Source of the DNA: Cristatella mucedo
Taxonomy: Eukaryota > Bryozoa > Phylactolaemata > Cristatellidae
Reading direction: 5' to 3'
Assembly (NCBI GenBank): GCA_009760855.2
Contig: WPIO01000052.1
Span: forward strand, 62,001 to 126,000
DNA length: 64,000 nucleotides
Positions 1 through 11,161 of this stretch are shown piece after piece (position 1 is the first letter of the stretch; each line of letters opens with the position of its first letter). Below the pieces are notes generated by a model. That model was given only the letters and a program-made list of their open reading frames with translations, was not told where the DNA came from and searched no databases. The position numbers and the translations under genes were made by a program.

Positions 1-2116
1 GAATTAGAAATGAGCTGCTTACGAAATAGCCGCGATAACCCGAAGTTTACGAGCAGCATTATATATCACTATGTGCGATGCTGGTTATTGTCTGCCTTAT
101 AACAATGCAACGCTTGTGCCTGACCGCAGTCGCTCTCTTTGAGCCACGGTCTGCCGCTCGGGGACTCTAGCGCTGAGCGTGAGCTGCTGTAAGCCTGTTA
201 GTGAGTCTGCTGGAAGTCTCCAGTATGTATCAGCAGTACAATAGCGGCTATAGTTTGTGTTTTTTAACTACGTTGTTGTTGCTGCCGGTATTGCAGAATA
301 TCGCGCGCTACGTTGTTATCATCGGCATATTGGTAGTTTCGGGTCTTTGCACGTTGCACTCGTTGTGCCGCTACTCGAACTAGTGAGGATTGAACGGTCA
401 TAACACCTTAGTGGCTGCTCTCCGTCCGCATGTTTTGCAATATTAAGCTTGGGCCTCCAGGCTGACTGCTACGAGTTGCGGCTTTGCAGTACAGACGTGT
501 AACCATGTGCTTGAGGCAGCTGCAGAGCTAAACTGTAGTGCAGAAACGAGCACAATTGTATGGGCATGCCGAGATATTCATGAAGTTATATTCGTTGCAT
601 TTTAATGAAGTCGTGATGCGTGAACAGTTTCGAGCGATTCTTCAAGCCTGCGTAAGATGGCCTTATCAGTCAGTCCTGTGTGTGACCGAGGAAGACTAAG
701 CTACACTAAATATATATCTATGTTATCAGAAATATAGTTAGCTGCATCTGAGACTACCTACTGCTTTGAATCAGCATTCTTCAGTCAGCTTGAACCCCTT
801 GGGGCCTCTTTCTTTTCTTGTTTCGCAAGTTGAGATGCATCGTCAGTGTAGTGAATTGTTGCTATAAGCACAGTTGAGCATGCACCGGAAGCTTGTCGGA
901 CTGTGGCTGCTTTTGTGTGCAACATTCACGATGCTTTGACTAATCATGGCCAGCGATATCAGCACAATATATTGACGGGATCGTAAGTACTCCACATTCG
1001 TTTCATCCAGTGCTTCTCTTTGCTGTGCGATTTGCCTTGTTACTGCAGTTTTCTCTGCTCAGGCCGTAACCTCGACTTAATATGACTGTTGGGCTCGGTG
1101 ATTGCAAGTCTTTGAAAGGGAAGTGGGGCTGCAGTACTTGGCAATGTCAAAGAAGGTCGACGTGTCACATTTTACCCTGCATATAGATGTGTAACTCTAA
1201 CCGAGAACAGATGCCGTTGCCTCTCCTTCTTACTTCTGCAAGCAGACCAACATCAAGGTATACATTGTTGAAATTTTCATCCCCTACCAATCCAATGATC
1301 CTATCCTACCGAGAATGCCTGTACTCAAGGACCAAGCCGAAAACCCAAACTTCCTTCATGGTTTAAAGTTAAAAGCTAAAAACCTATCAGATTCGTGCAG
1401 CCTGTGCTCCGGTTGACTTCGTGTTTTAATATTTGTCTCGTTGCAAAATAGCACTTCATAACTTTGAGCAAAAGTGAACTTTCAAGCCTTTCTTTTTTCT
1501 ACATGCTGTAAGTGGTGACCTGTGGCCGATTCAGTGCATGTTACTAGCTACAGATCAGAGTAGCCATCTTCCGTGAGTGACATCTTATATAATAATAATA
1601 ATAATAATACACTTGCTCCTTTTGGATGCTTGTCTATGTGTGATACATTAGCACTTTTTCATGCTTGTGTAACCGTGATACCTTGCTTGACATTAACTCT
1701 CGGTTAGTCTTCTCTTACAGTGAGTTATGAAGTGCAAGGGTGAATATTCGGTTCTCTTTGGTTTCAATGCAAAAGCGCGATGTCAGTGCTATTTAATGTC
1801 ACCCGTCTCTCATTTGGCTTCATCTGCATACATACTGTGTGGGGCACCCTGTTAATGCACTTTGCCAGCTTATAAGCTTTTCAGAGGCTGCAGGCATAAG
1901 TGATAGTGTGGTAGAGGATTTTAGATTATGTAGCTTCAGTAATTGGTCATTGGTTGGCATATTTTTGCTGACAATTGAATTGTACCCTTGACTTAATGGT
2001 CGATTTTGTATCTCCTTGTCTAAATCCACAATATCATGAAGGCTCATACAATGGTGGTATGCTTCTATATCTATCGAGCATAACTGTATGCATACACATC
2101 CGAGCAAAACACTCAT
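1..2116. other. Upstream or first-intron DNA, no confident gene
   Basis: No conserved protein signal on either strand. A short ATG frame (946-975, MASDISTIY then stop) is followed by a perfect donor GTAAGT at 983. It could be part of a 5' noncoding exon of the downstream gene, but nothing proves transcription. A short ATA/AAT run sits near 1590-1610. Confidence 0.4.
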
Positions 2117-2261
2117 GCACACACAACACACACACACACGCACACGCGCACACACATACACACACACTCACACACACACAACACACACACACACATACAC
2201 ACACACATACACACATACACACATACACACATACACACGCACACACACACACACATACACA

Positions 2262-2322
<61 letters not shown>

Positions 2323-2330
2323 ACGCACGG
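2117..2330. repeat. (CA)n microsatellite
   Basis: About 210 bp of CA repeats with ACGC and ATAC interruptions. The open frames over it on both strands (runs of His/Thr or Val/Cys) are artefacts of the dinucleotide. Confidence 0.97.
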
Positions 2331-2434
2331 ACTCACCTGTTAACATCTACCCATGTAATTATGCTCGATTGGTGTCATCACAAATGTTTTCCAACTATTT
2401 AAAATACTATTCTAACAACTATAAAAATGATATG

Positions 2435-2940
2435 ATGTTTGAATAGCACCCTCAGAGAAATAAGGCAGACTAGGCTTTTTAGCATGTTTTTTAAGAGAGA
2501 AATGTCAACTGGCTAGTGATGGCATGCACAGTATCAGCACATATGAATACACACGCAAAATAATTTACCTAGATCCAGCAAATGCTGTGAGGAACAAGTT
2601 GGTTTTCAGCTTCTTCAACATGTCAAGTCAGGGAATGCAGTGACTTCTATCGGAAGTGAGCTCTTGGCTTTAGGGGCACATCAATGATAGGTGCAGTCTG
2701 TTGATAGTCCAAATAATTTGAGCTTTGGTAGAAGTGCACTTGAATTACGTAAGTCAGGAGATTGGGTGGTACGATGTCAAGCATGATTAGGAAACGGTAC
2801 AGGTATGCCGAAACAAGAGAATAAAAGCATGAGTCCTATCTAAGCCGGCCCGAAATGTAATGTTAATGTATGTTACATAGCTGAAGGTAGGCAGACTAGC
2901 TGATATGGTCATCTAGTTAATGGTTGCTTTGGAACTTTAT
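2435..2940 (-). repeat. LINE-A remnant (3' end and part of RT C-terminus)
   Basis: Very degenerate antisense copy. It keeps the 3' end words GCACCCTCAGAGAA, AAATGCTGTGAGGAA and GCTGATATGGTC in the same order as the better copies at 3619 and 14671. It contains no intact frame. Confidence 0.7.
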
Positions 2941-3139
2941 AATGCTAGTAGTAGCCCTAAGGTAGGTGCTATGAAATTACCATAGCCCGAAAGGTTTGTG
3001 ACACTGATTTAATTAGACTCGGTGTTTAATATTTTACGCGAAATGCACGCAAACCGTGCCGATTGTATCAATAGGTTTAACTTACTAGCCACAGCTTGTA
3101 GTCAAGCTCGCTCTGGTGTCTTAGGTGGGCGGCCAAATA

Positions 3140-3175
3140 TCAAGCAGTTCTGACCTGTCAAGCAGTTCTGACCTG
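3140..3175. repeat. Perfect 18-bp tandem duplication
   Basis: TCAAGCAGTTCTGACCTG occurs twice back to back. The flanks from 2941 to 3618 otherwise show nothing I recognise. Confidence 0.9.
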
Positions 3176-3618
3176 TTGCTGAGCCACTGCCATGGCTATG
3201 TGCTATCGTGACCAAAAGCAATAGCAAGGTATGCTTACAAAAGCTTGTTTCTATTTAGCCACCAACCCTCGTATGTTTGTGTGGACAGAACTGCTGTTTC
3301 ACCACCTGGGCCTCACCTTAGGCTGGTTCCTTTGGGACGACTACTTCTTTTTTGGATGACCATTGAATTCCACCAGACTCGATGACCTCACAGGATCACA
3401 AAAAATCTAATCAGCAGTTTCAGGTGCCAAACACTACTCTGGGACCGAGTGTGCCATCTCCAGGCAGCCGTTGGTCAAAGGTTTGTGCCATGAGTTGTGA
3501 TGCGAAACCATGCTTCATTTTTGCTTTGCTTTAGGTATGGCAATTTTCCTCATCCACTATAAGCAGCTTCCCTGTGATGTTGCTTGCCGTCTTGCACTAT
3601 CGTGATGCATTGCATCGT

Positions 3619-5248
3619 TAATAAGAATAATGATAATAACAGTAATAATGCACTTGATAAAGTGCCTGCATAGAACTCAATCTCGTTCTACACGCTTTAC
3701 ATTTGCTGCAAAGGGAGGCACGTTTAAATGATGAGTAATATCATGCTTGATAAACATGAATTACATGGTTAGGGGTGACGTGCACAGGGTCAGCATGCAA
3801 ATTTGGTTAGTGGCAGCATGCACAGTGTCAGCACGCATAAGCGCATGAAGGGCGAATCACAGGGACCCACTAAATGCTGTCCTAAATAGGTGTGTCTTTA
3901 AGTTCTTCCTATATGTGGTCAAGTAAGGGGACCTTCTAACACAGGTCGGGAGAGAGTTCCAGGCTTTGGGAGCATACGAACTAAATGCATGGTCTCCAAA
4001 GGATTTGAGGTTTTTACGAGGTATTGGTAGGCTGTTGGATTCCGAAAAGCCGGTGGTACGATGCTTGGCCTGATGGGGGAGTAGATCTGAGAGATAGGCT
4101 GGAGCCAAAGAATAAAGTAACATAAAAGTGAGTGACAGAACTTTGAAGTCGATCCGTTGCTTGACTGGTAGCCAGTGCAAGTCGGCAAGAAGTTGTGTGA
4201 TGTGGCAACTGCTGCGACACTTTTGACAGACAAGCCTTGCTCCGGAGTTTTGCACCAGCTGTAATCACCTGATTGCACATGCCGGTAGGCCAGCCAGCAG
4301 TGAGTTACAGAAGATGGGATGTCACAAATGCCTGGACCAACTTAGACGTAGTATCCTTATCTAGATAAGCCCGAATTTTAGCAATGTTATGTAGCTGAAA
4401 GTAGGCAGATTTTACTGTGGAGCTGATGTGGTCGTCTAACGAGAGTTCACTTTGGAACAGGACACCTAGATTTCGAGCTGATTCGACAGGAGATATGCTG
4501 GCAGAGCCAATTTGGAGTGTCAGCCTTTCCAATTTCTGAATCACACTGGGCTTGCCCACAACTAGTAAGTTAGTTTTACCTCATCGTTTAGTTTTAGAAA
4601 ATTTGCTGCCATCCATGTGCGGATGTCATCGGTACATGCAGCAAGTCAGTTGAGAGAATTCGAGGTGCTCGAAGGCTGGGAGGGATCAAAACAAAGGTAC
4701 AACTGAGTGTCATCCGCATAGAAGTGAAAGCATAGATTGTGCTCTGCAATCACATCAGAAAGACGGAGAGTATAAACCGTGCAAAGAACCGGACCTAGCA
4801 CAGAGCCCTGAGGTACCCCATATTTCAGAGGTACCTCGGAGATCTTTGTTCATTCACGTCAATACCCGGGAGTCTCCATTGCAGAGCAGTGCCAGTGATG
4901 CCGGCGAGGTTAGATATGCTCGGTATCATAAGCTGCCAAAAGATCGAGGAAAACAAGTAGAGACACTGTACCTATGTCTCCATTCCTAAGTAGGTCGTTG
5001 TACACCGTAAGCAATGTTGAGTCTGTGGAGTGATTAGCTTTAAAGCTAGACTGGAACTTGACAACATTTGAAGTTTCAAGATATGAGTTCAGCTGGTCCG
5101 CCACGACCCGTTCCAGTGTCTTTGATAGGAATGGTAGATTGCAGACTGGGTCGTAGTTGCTCAAGTTCTCTTGGTGTAGTGTCGGTTTTTTGAGAAGTGG
5201 CCTGACTACACCTTTATTGAAAGGTGCTGGGACATGACCAGAGGCTGG
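3619..5248 (-). mobile_element. LINE-A non-LTR retrotransposon, 5'-truncated, dead
   Basis: Reads right to left. The reverse transcriptase begins near 5240 (NYDPVCNLPFLSKTLERVVA, the R-P-x-S-N-L-P-F-L-S-K motif) and ends with the C-terminal block LHWLPVKQRIDFKVLSLTF and KAWNSLPTCVR near 3900-4250. The 3' UTR and an ATA/AAT-rich tail lie at 3619. The frame is broken several times, for example between 4560 and 4910. The family is of the Jockey/CR1/Rex1 type by the RT C-terminus. Confidence 0.88.
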
Positions 5249-5732
5249 TAATAATAATCAATATTATACATTTGTATAGCTCCCTCAGAGAACTGAATCT
5301 CTTTTTAGGCGCATTACGTTTTCGGCACCGGACGAGTGTTCGAAAGGCAATTTTTAGCCTGCTCAATGTCAACTAGCACAACATGATTAGAGGTGAAATA
5401 CACACGGTCAGCATGCAAATATGGTTAGTAGCAGCTTGTATAGTGTCAGCACGCATAAGTACACAAAGGACGAATCGTATGGATCAACTAAATGCTGCGA
5501 CAAATATATGATGGATCCACTAAATACTGTGATAAATATATTTGTTTTTTACTTTTAAATGTCTTCAAGTCAGGGGATGTCGCAGTGCCAGTCGGTACTG
5601 AGTTCCGGTGTTTGGGAGCATACAAACTAAAAGCCAAGTCTTCAAAGGATTTATAATTCATACGAGATTTAGGTAAATGATCCACTGCTCTCCTGACTCT
5701 GCTATGCTTCCCACTTTCTTTTTGTTGCATGA
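5249..5732 (-). mobile_element. LINE-A 3' fragment
   Basis: A second, more diverged 3' end lies directly upstream of the copy at 3619. It has CTCCCTCAGAGAACTGAATC at its 3' end and a short RT C-terminal remnant (KSFEDLAFSLYAPK) near 5600-5660. It is cut at about 5730 where a plus-strand LINE-B 3' end begins. Confidence 0.8.
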
Positions 5733-5872
5733 GACAAATTCTGTTGGATACCGAATATGTACCGAAAGCTGCTTAGGCTGTAAATTTGCTATACAAAATT
5801 CTCCTGCATAACACCCACATAGTCTGGATGACTGTGTGGAGTTACAGACAGAAATACATTACATTACTTGGT
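5733..5872 (+). mobile_element. LINE-B 3' end fragment
   Basis: It contains the LINE-B 3' UTR words TACCGAAAGCTGCTTAGG and TAACACCCACATAGTC and ends in the ACATTACATTAC tail. The same words in reverse occur at 7832, 22985 and 29836. Confidence 0.8.
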
Positions 5873-6324
5873 AGGTAATAAGTGTTCAAAAGTTTGGGAA
5901 TCCCACTTTGATGACAGAAATACCCCTAATTAATATATCTGTGGCTGAAATAACTTGTTCGCAGTGTCCGACTTTTAGTTGCAATAAAGTCGATGCTGTG
6001 ACAAATGTTTGAATCTTGCTTGTAGAAATGCTGACTATCTTATGTAATTGAGATGTTCTGTTTCTTGCAAGATATCTAGTCGGCTGCCATTTTGTATGTC
6101 CGTGAACTAGACAGCTCGAATGGTCTGCTAATAATAATAATAATTTCACTTTTTGCATATAAGCAATTTTAACTTATCGTACCATTTGATAACCAAAGTT
6201 TTTTCCATGCATTTCACAAAGACTGGAGAGAACGAATGTAAACCAATTTGTGATTGTAGCATGCAGATAGTGATAGTAGCATTGCATCATGCACAAGCAT
6301 ATATATTAGCGATGTACATAGACT

Positions 6325-6460
6325 AAGCAAATGCTGTGAGGAACCAATTGGTTTTTAGTTTCGCTTTACATATCAGCATGTCAGGGGATATCTTACTGTC
6401 ATTTAGGTAATACGCTCCTTGCTTTTAGTGAAGAGGAACTACAAATGTGTCAATCAATAT
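6325..6460 (-). repeat. LINE-A relic
   Basis: It keeps AAATGCTGTGAGGAACCAA and GTCAGGGGATATC from the LINE-A 3' region in antisense. The flanks (5873-6324 and 6461-7069) show no other identifiable element. Confidence 0.55.
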
Positions 6461-7069
6461 GGACTCAAGTGACATATTTGATATGACATAAACCATTGAA
6501 TAGCTGCCCATTATGGTGCTTTGCTTTGAGGTAACATTGATTTATCGACACTGCCAAGCAGACGATATTACTTGCCAAAAACGTCGTACGTACACAGAAT
6601 GTTTCACCCAAGGCTCTATACAAGTTTCAGAAGGATTTTCCAAGTCAAATCTTAGGGCTGCTGCAAGCATTTATATCTCATTGCTGTGGATCATGAGTAC
6701 AATTTGCTGGTTCTTATGTGTATGGTCTACACCTGCTCTGTAAATAAAATTGACCCAATTGGTGTTGCTAGGAAAGCTGTGAAAATCTGGCAAAGTCAGT
6801 ATTAGTGGGAAGCTAGTTGATTTCCAGTTTCTTATGGTCAGGGCTGTCAAGATGCAGTCACATTATCAGACTATCCTATTTTTCAGAAAACAATTTATTA
6901 TTCCGTGTGCTATATACCGACAAAAATTCTTATTTCGATTCGAACCCCTTTGTTTTGAACTTCCTATTCTTCTTTGCATTAAATCATGGTATGTAATGAG
7001 TGGTGTGATGTGTATTTAGATGGTACGAAAAATCAGATGAACATACACATCAAGTACGATTTTTTGCAG

Positions 7070-7235
7070 CAACTTCTCAGAAAGGCTAGTAAATATCTGA
7101 GTCCTGCTGTCGCAGCAACAGAATGGATTCCCACGGAAGAAGACCTCGAGACCTATGTTCTTTCCGGCAGGGTGAAACATTTGCCTAAACGAAATCCAAA
7201 AGTTGTACGAATTTTCTTGAGTTCTACTTTCTCAG
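7070..7235 (+). CDS. NWD1: NWD1-like exon 1: start of DUF4062-like domain
   Basis: Reads in phase 0 from a strong acceptor (pyrimidine run ending TTTTTTGCAG at 7069) to donor GTAGGC at 7236, leaving phase 1. It ends with VVRIFLSSTFS, the hallmark opening beta strand (VRVFxSSTF) of the DUF4062/TIR-like N-terminal domain of NWD1, NWD2 and TEP1. The same frame is open back to 6986, and another acceptor ends at 7019, so the exon could be longer or hold an ATG (6986 or 7038). The segment EEDLETYVLSGRVKHLPKR before the motif resembles the short leader in NWD proteins. Confidence 0.82.
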
Positions 7236-10200
7236 GTAGGCTGACTAACTGTATGCTATTGCCCCATTATCGTATGCCTGGTCTTTGCATTTGGATGAAA
7301 ACCGAGCTGCTTGTATTGTTTTGAGATATTGAGAAGTGGTTGGATGGTCACCTAAGGAAAAGACCGTTAAGCCTTAGCACACGGTTCCTGATCAATTGAT
7401 CTGCTATTGCAATGATGATACTGCATTGATAATGATACTTGATTGGCAATGATACTGCAATTGATCTGCTAGTCGGAGTCTTATAAGCTTTACTGAACCC
7501 ACCTTTCCAAAGAAACATTTGCTAAAAATATGTTAGCTGATTTAATAACCTTTTTTGTATAGCAGCAAAAGAGTCTTAAAGGCTATCACCACTGCTTGCC
7601 GCTGCAATTCCGGATCGCCTACTGCAGGAGTCGAAATCTCGATCTCAGGACCAAGGCCGTTAAGAGAACTGCCTTACCTAGCGTGCTATTTCTGAATGGT
7701 CCATAGTATGCATGCTTGCACTGTACATGTTATCACTAACCAACTGATCCTTGTTTAGAAAGAGATTTGGCTATTTCCCATAGGATGCTATGTCTCTGTC
7801 TTATTATTATTATTTATCTCACTTGACTTTCAATGTAATACAATGTAATGTATCTCCGCCTGTAACTCCGCAAAGTCATAAAGACTATGTGGGTGTTACC
7901 CAAGAGAGCTTTGTATAGCACACTCACAGCCTAAGCGGCTTTTAGTATACATTCAGTAGCTAAAAAACTTCATCTCACGCGACAAATAGATGGTGGGAAG
8001 CATTGCAGAGTCAGGAGAGCAGTTGAGGTAGTGAGTAGCATGGAAGTAACAGCTCAGGACTGCTGAAAAAGATGTGCCATAGTCAGCAGTCGGAGAGTAG
8101 ATATCGTTGCGTAAGAATTGTGGAAGCGAGTTCCACAGTCTAGGACCTGCAGAGCTAAAGATTCTGTTGCCAACGGTATTTAAAGGGAGGAATGGGGCAG
8201 CTAATTTATTGTCCACTCAGGACCTGAGGGCACGAGGAGGCTGAAACTGGTGCAGCAGTTCAGCTAGGTACGAAGAAGCCAAGCCGTGGTGGGCCTTGCG
8301 GGTCAGCGTTAGAACTTTGCTCTGTTTCCGTTGCTTAACCGGCATCCATTATAACTTTTTTAGCAAAGGAGACACCTGGTCAAACCTCTGGGACTTTCTG
8401 GGATTCGAGCGGTATTAATCTTAGACCTGCTTTAACGCCCTAACTGTACTATCGAGGACTTTAGAGAAGGACATTGGTGGTTGAGCTGTAGTACACTGTA
8501 ATTGTATTCGGAATGCTGCGATCTGTATTTTAGATATGTACATAGAAAGAAATGCTTTATACAAACACGTGTATCCCAGACTCCAGATGTATTGCAACAC
8601 CAAGCATGATATGGAGTTTCAGGTCAGTCATCTCCTGTGGTGAACTAACTCAACTAACATCACTTATCAAAGTTTGCATCATTTTTAGTAAAATACCACA
8701 TAATTTTAACTAACTGGCTGAGCCATAGCTGTGCAGAGCCACAGCTGTGCAGAGCTTTTATCAGTTACATGTTATGTCAAGTTTATGCTAAATATATTCG
8801 AATAAAAAGTCAAACAAGAGCACCGGATGACTTACACAAGTTACGCTCTTCGTATTCAATGAGAAAGTTAATCCAATTTATTTTGTTTCGTTCTGAGGCT
8901 TCAGTGATCACGTGGCCATTACCATGTAAAATTAAGCTGTATTATGCTAGTAGTAAATCGAGAAGTCCCATACTGACTTATGTAAGGCGCCTATTGTCAA
9001 GCTTTGCATACAAAACATGGCGATTTGTCTTCGAAGATGTGAATGATCTGTTCTGGTAGATGCGGCAGAGCATTTTTCTAAAAAGAATAAAGATCAAGTA
9101 GCTGCTGGATGCCTTTCTTGTTGCCTTTAGGCAACAATGCAATGAAAATGTGACAGCTCAGGTGTTTGTAGTTGCCTGCCATGGTCACGAAGCTTTTCAG
9201 GATATAGCTTTGCAGAGTGTTCTCAGTTTGGTAAAGTAGCCTTATAGAATTGCTCACATTTTGGCAATTAAACAACTTATTAATTTGTTCAGTGGTTCTT
9301 ACATTAGCTTATAAACCGAAGGAATCGTTTCTTAAATGACCGTGGAGCTAAATGAAGGGCATGCTTCAGTATATATTCACTCGTCTAGCCTTGTAGCTCT
9401 CTAGTGGTCCACTGAGATTTTTCGTTGAATTTTTAGTGCAGCTGATGAACTAACCGAGACTATTTTCACTATAACAGAGAGTGATGCTGTTGGTGCCCAG
9501 TTTTTGACCGCAACTTTCATTTTTTGTCGGGCTTGCGGCTCTTACCATTTTTATGTATGCTGTTCCTTGTTCAGCTGTTGTATACAAGTTTTGTTGTCAA
9601 TGGTAAGTTCATACAAGTATACAGACACAGAGAAAGATCCTTCAGACAATGTCTGCTTTTGTGGAACTATTAGCAGTCGCTTTGATCGCTTTTCCAGTTA
9701 AGCCCTTCATGTGCAGTTAATTTGCCTCGATTTCAAGGTCGTCGACATGCGATGGGGAGTTCGCAGCACTGCCACGAATGATCACTCTGGTGCAAAGCTG
9801 TGCATGACTGAGCTCAAAATATGCCAAGAGGAATCTTTGGGGCCGAACTTTGTGGTACGTTGAACGCTTTGCTTAGATTGAAAAGTGGTTGGCTGCTTCT
9901 TCGATGAGCTCTTTATATGTCCTTACACTACACAATTTCCTACTTGATGCAGCTTCTTCTGGGTCAACGATATGGCACTCGTCACATACCACCGGTTATT
10001 GCTGAAGATGAGTTCACCTCACTGGTGAATGCTCTAGTGGCTCTAAAAGTGCCAGGGGCAGATATCGAGTTTTTGAAATGCTGGTATTTATGTGACATCA
10101 ACGCAGTACCACCACTGAGGCGGCTTCAATCCCTGGATGTCATGAAAGTCGACCGGAAAGAGTTTTCAGACTCGGTGGATCCACGGCTAAGGCAAATGCT

Positions 10201-11110
10201 GAGAGCTGCAGCTGACTGGTGCTTAGGTCAACGATGGATTGATGAGAATAGGCACCGCACCTACTTCTGGTCAGGTGAGCTGTGTTTCGAGTACAGGGTT
10301 TTGGTAATTTGCCTGTTAGGATAGCAACCTGAAATCTGCTCCATTTTTGCTGATACATTTCAATACCTCAGCACTATTGTTTTTCCTGACACATTTGGCT
10401 TGTGGCTTGGATGCTTTGAACTGCAGCTGTCATAGCACCATGCTGGAAATCCTTGCAAATGATATTTTATGTTTTTCTGTGCTGGTTTAGTGACCGAAGA
10501 AGAAGTCTACAATGGTATCCTTAATGCCCCTAAACCGAACGAGCATTGCTTGTGTTTCACAAGAGAGATCAAAGACATCAACTACAAGAGCGATAAGGTC
10601 GAACGTTTTGTTGACATGCTGGATGCAGGTATTCACTTTCGAAGTGCATTACGAATTACGGCATCTTTTGTTTTCTTATTTCATTACTGGTGCTATTGGT
10701 GTAGAAGGTACGTTAAACATACCGCATTGTCCGTACTGTAAAAGTTAACTCCTCGGTGTTGCTGTTTAATATACATTTAGCACACTGTAACATACTGAGG
10801 TTTAATCACAGTCTTTCTCCCAGACACCTTGCACTGCTTACAACACTTGCTCTTTTGCATGACTTGGAGCTATAGATCATAGTAGCTGAAGCTGTCAGGG
10901 CAGCTCCCTGTAGTTTCTTATCAGCCAGCATCTAGGGCCTCAGACGTCTCGGCCAGCTCGGGCTGCCCTCATGCCTATACCTTTACCTGCCAAATCGGCA
11001 AGTGGTACTCAGCACAGGAAGTGATAGCTTTATAAACAAGAGAAGTTGTATACATACATGCATACATACATACATACATACATACATACATACATACATA
11101 CATACATACA

Positions 11111-11161
<51 letters not shown>

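Noticed and set aside
201-383. 60-codon hydrophobic frame near the left edge
   Set aside because: Short, with no family motif or homologous pattern; chance is likely.
1975-2402. Overlapping open frames on both strands rich in His/Thr or Val/Cys
   Set aside because: They are translations of the (CA)n microsatellite.
9504-9701. Candidate exon between exons 1 and 3 (frame with DTEKDPSDN)
   Set aside because: The exon at 8534-8622 fits both phases and the family motif far better.
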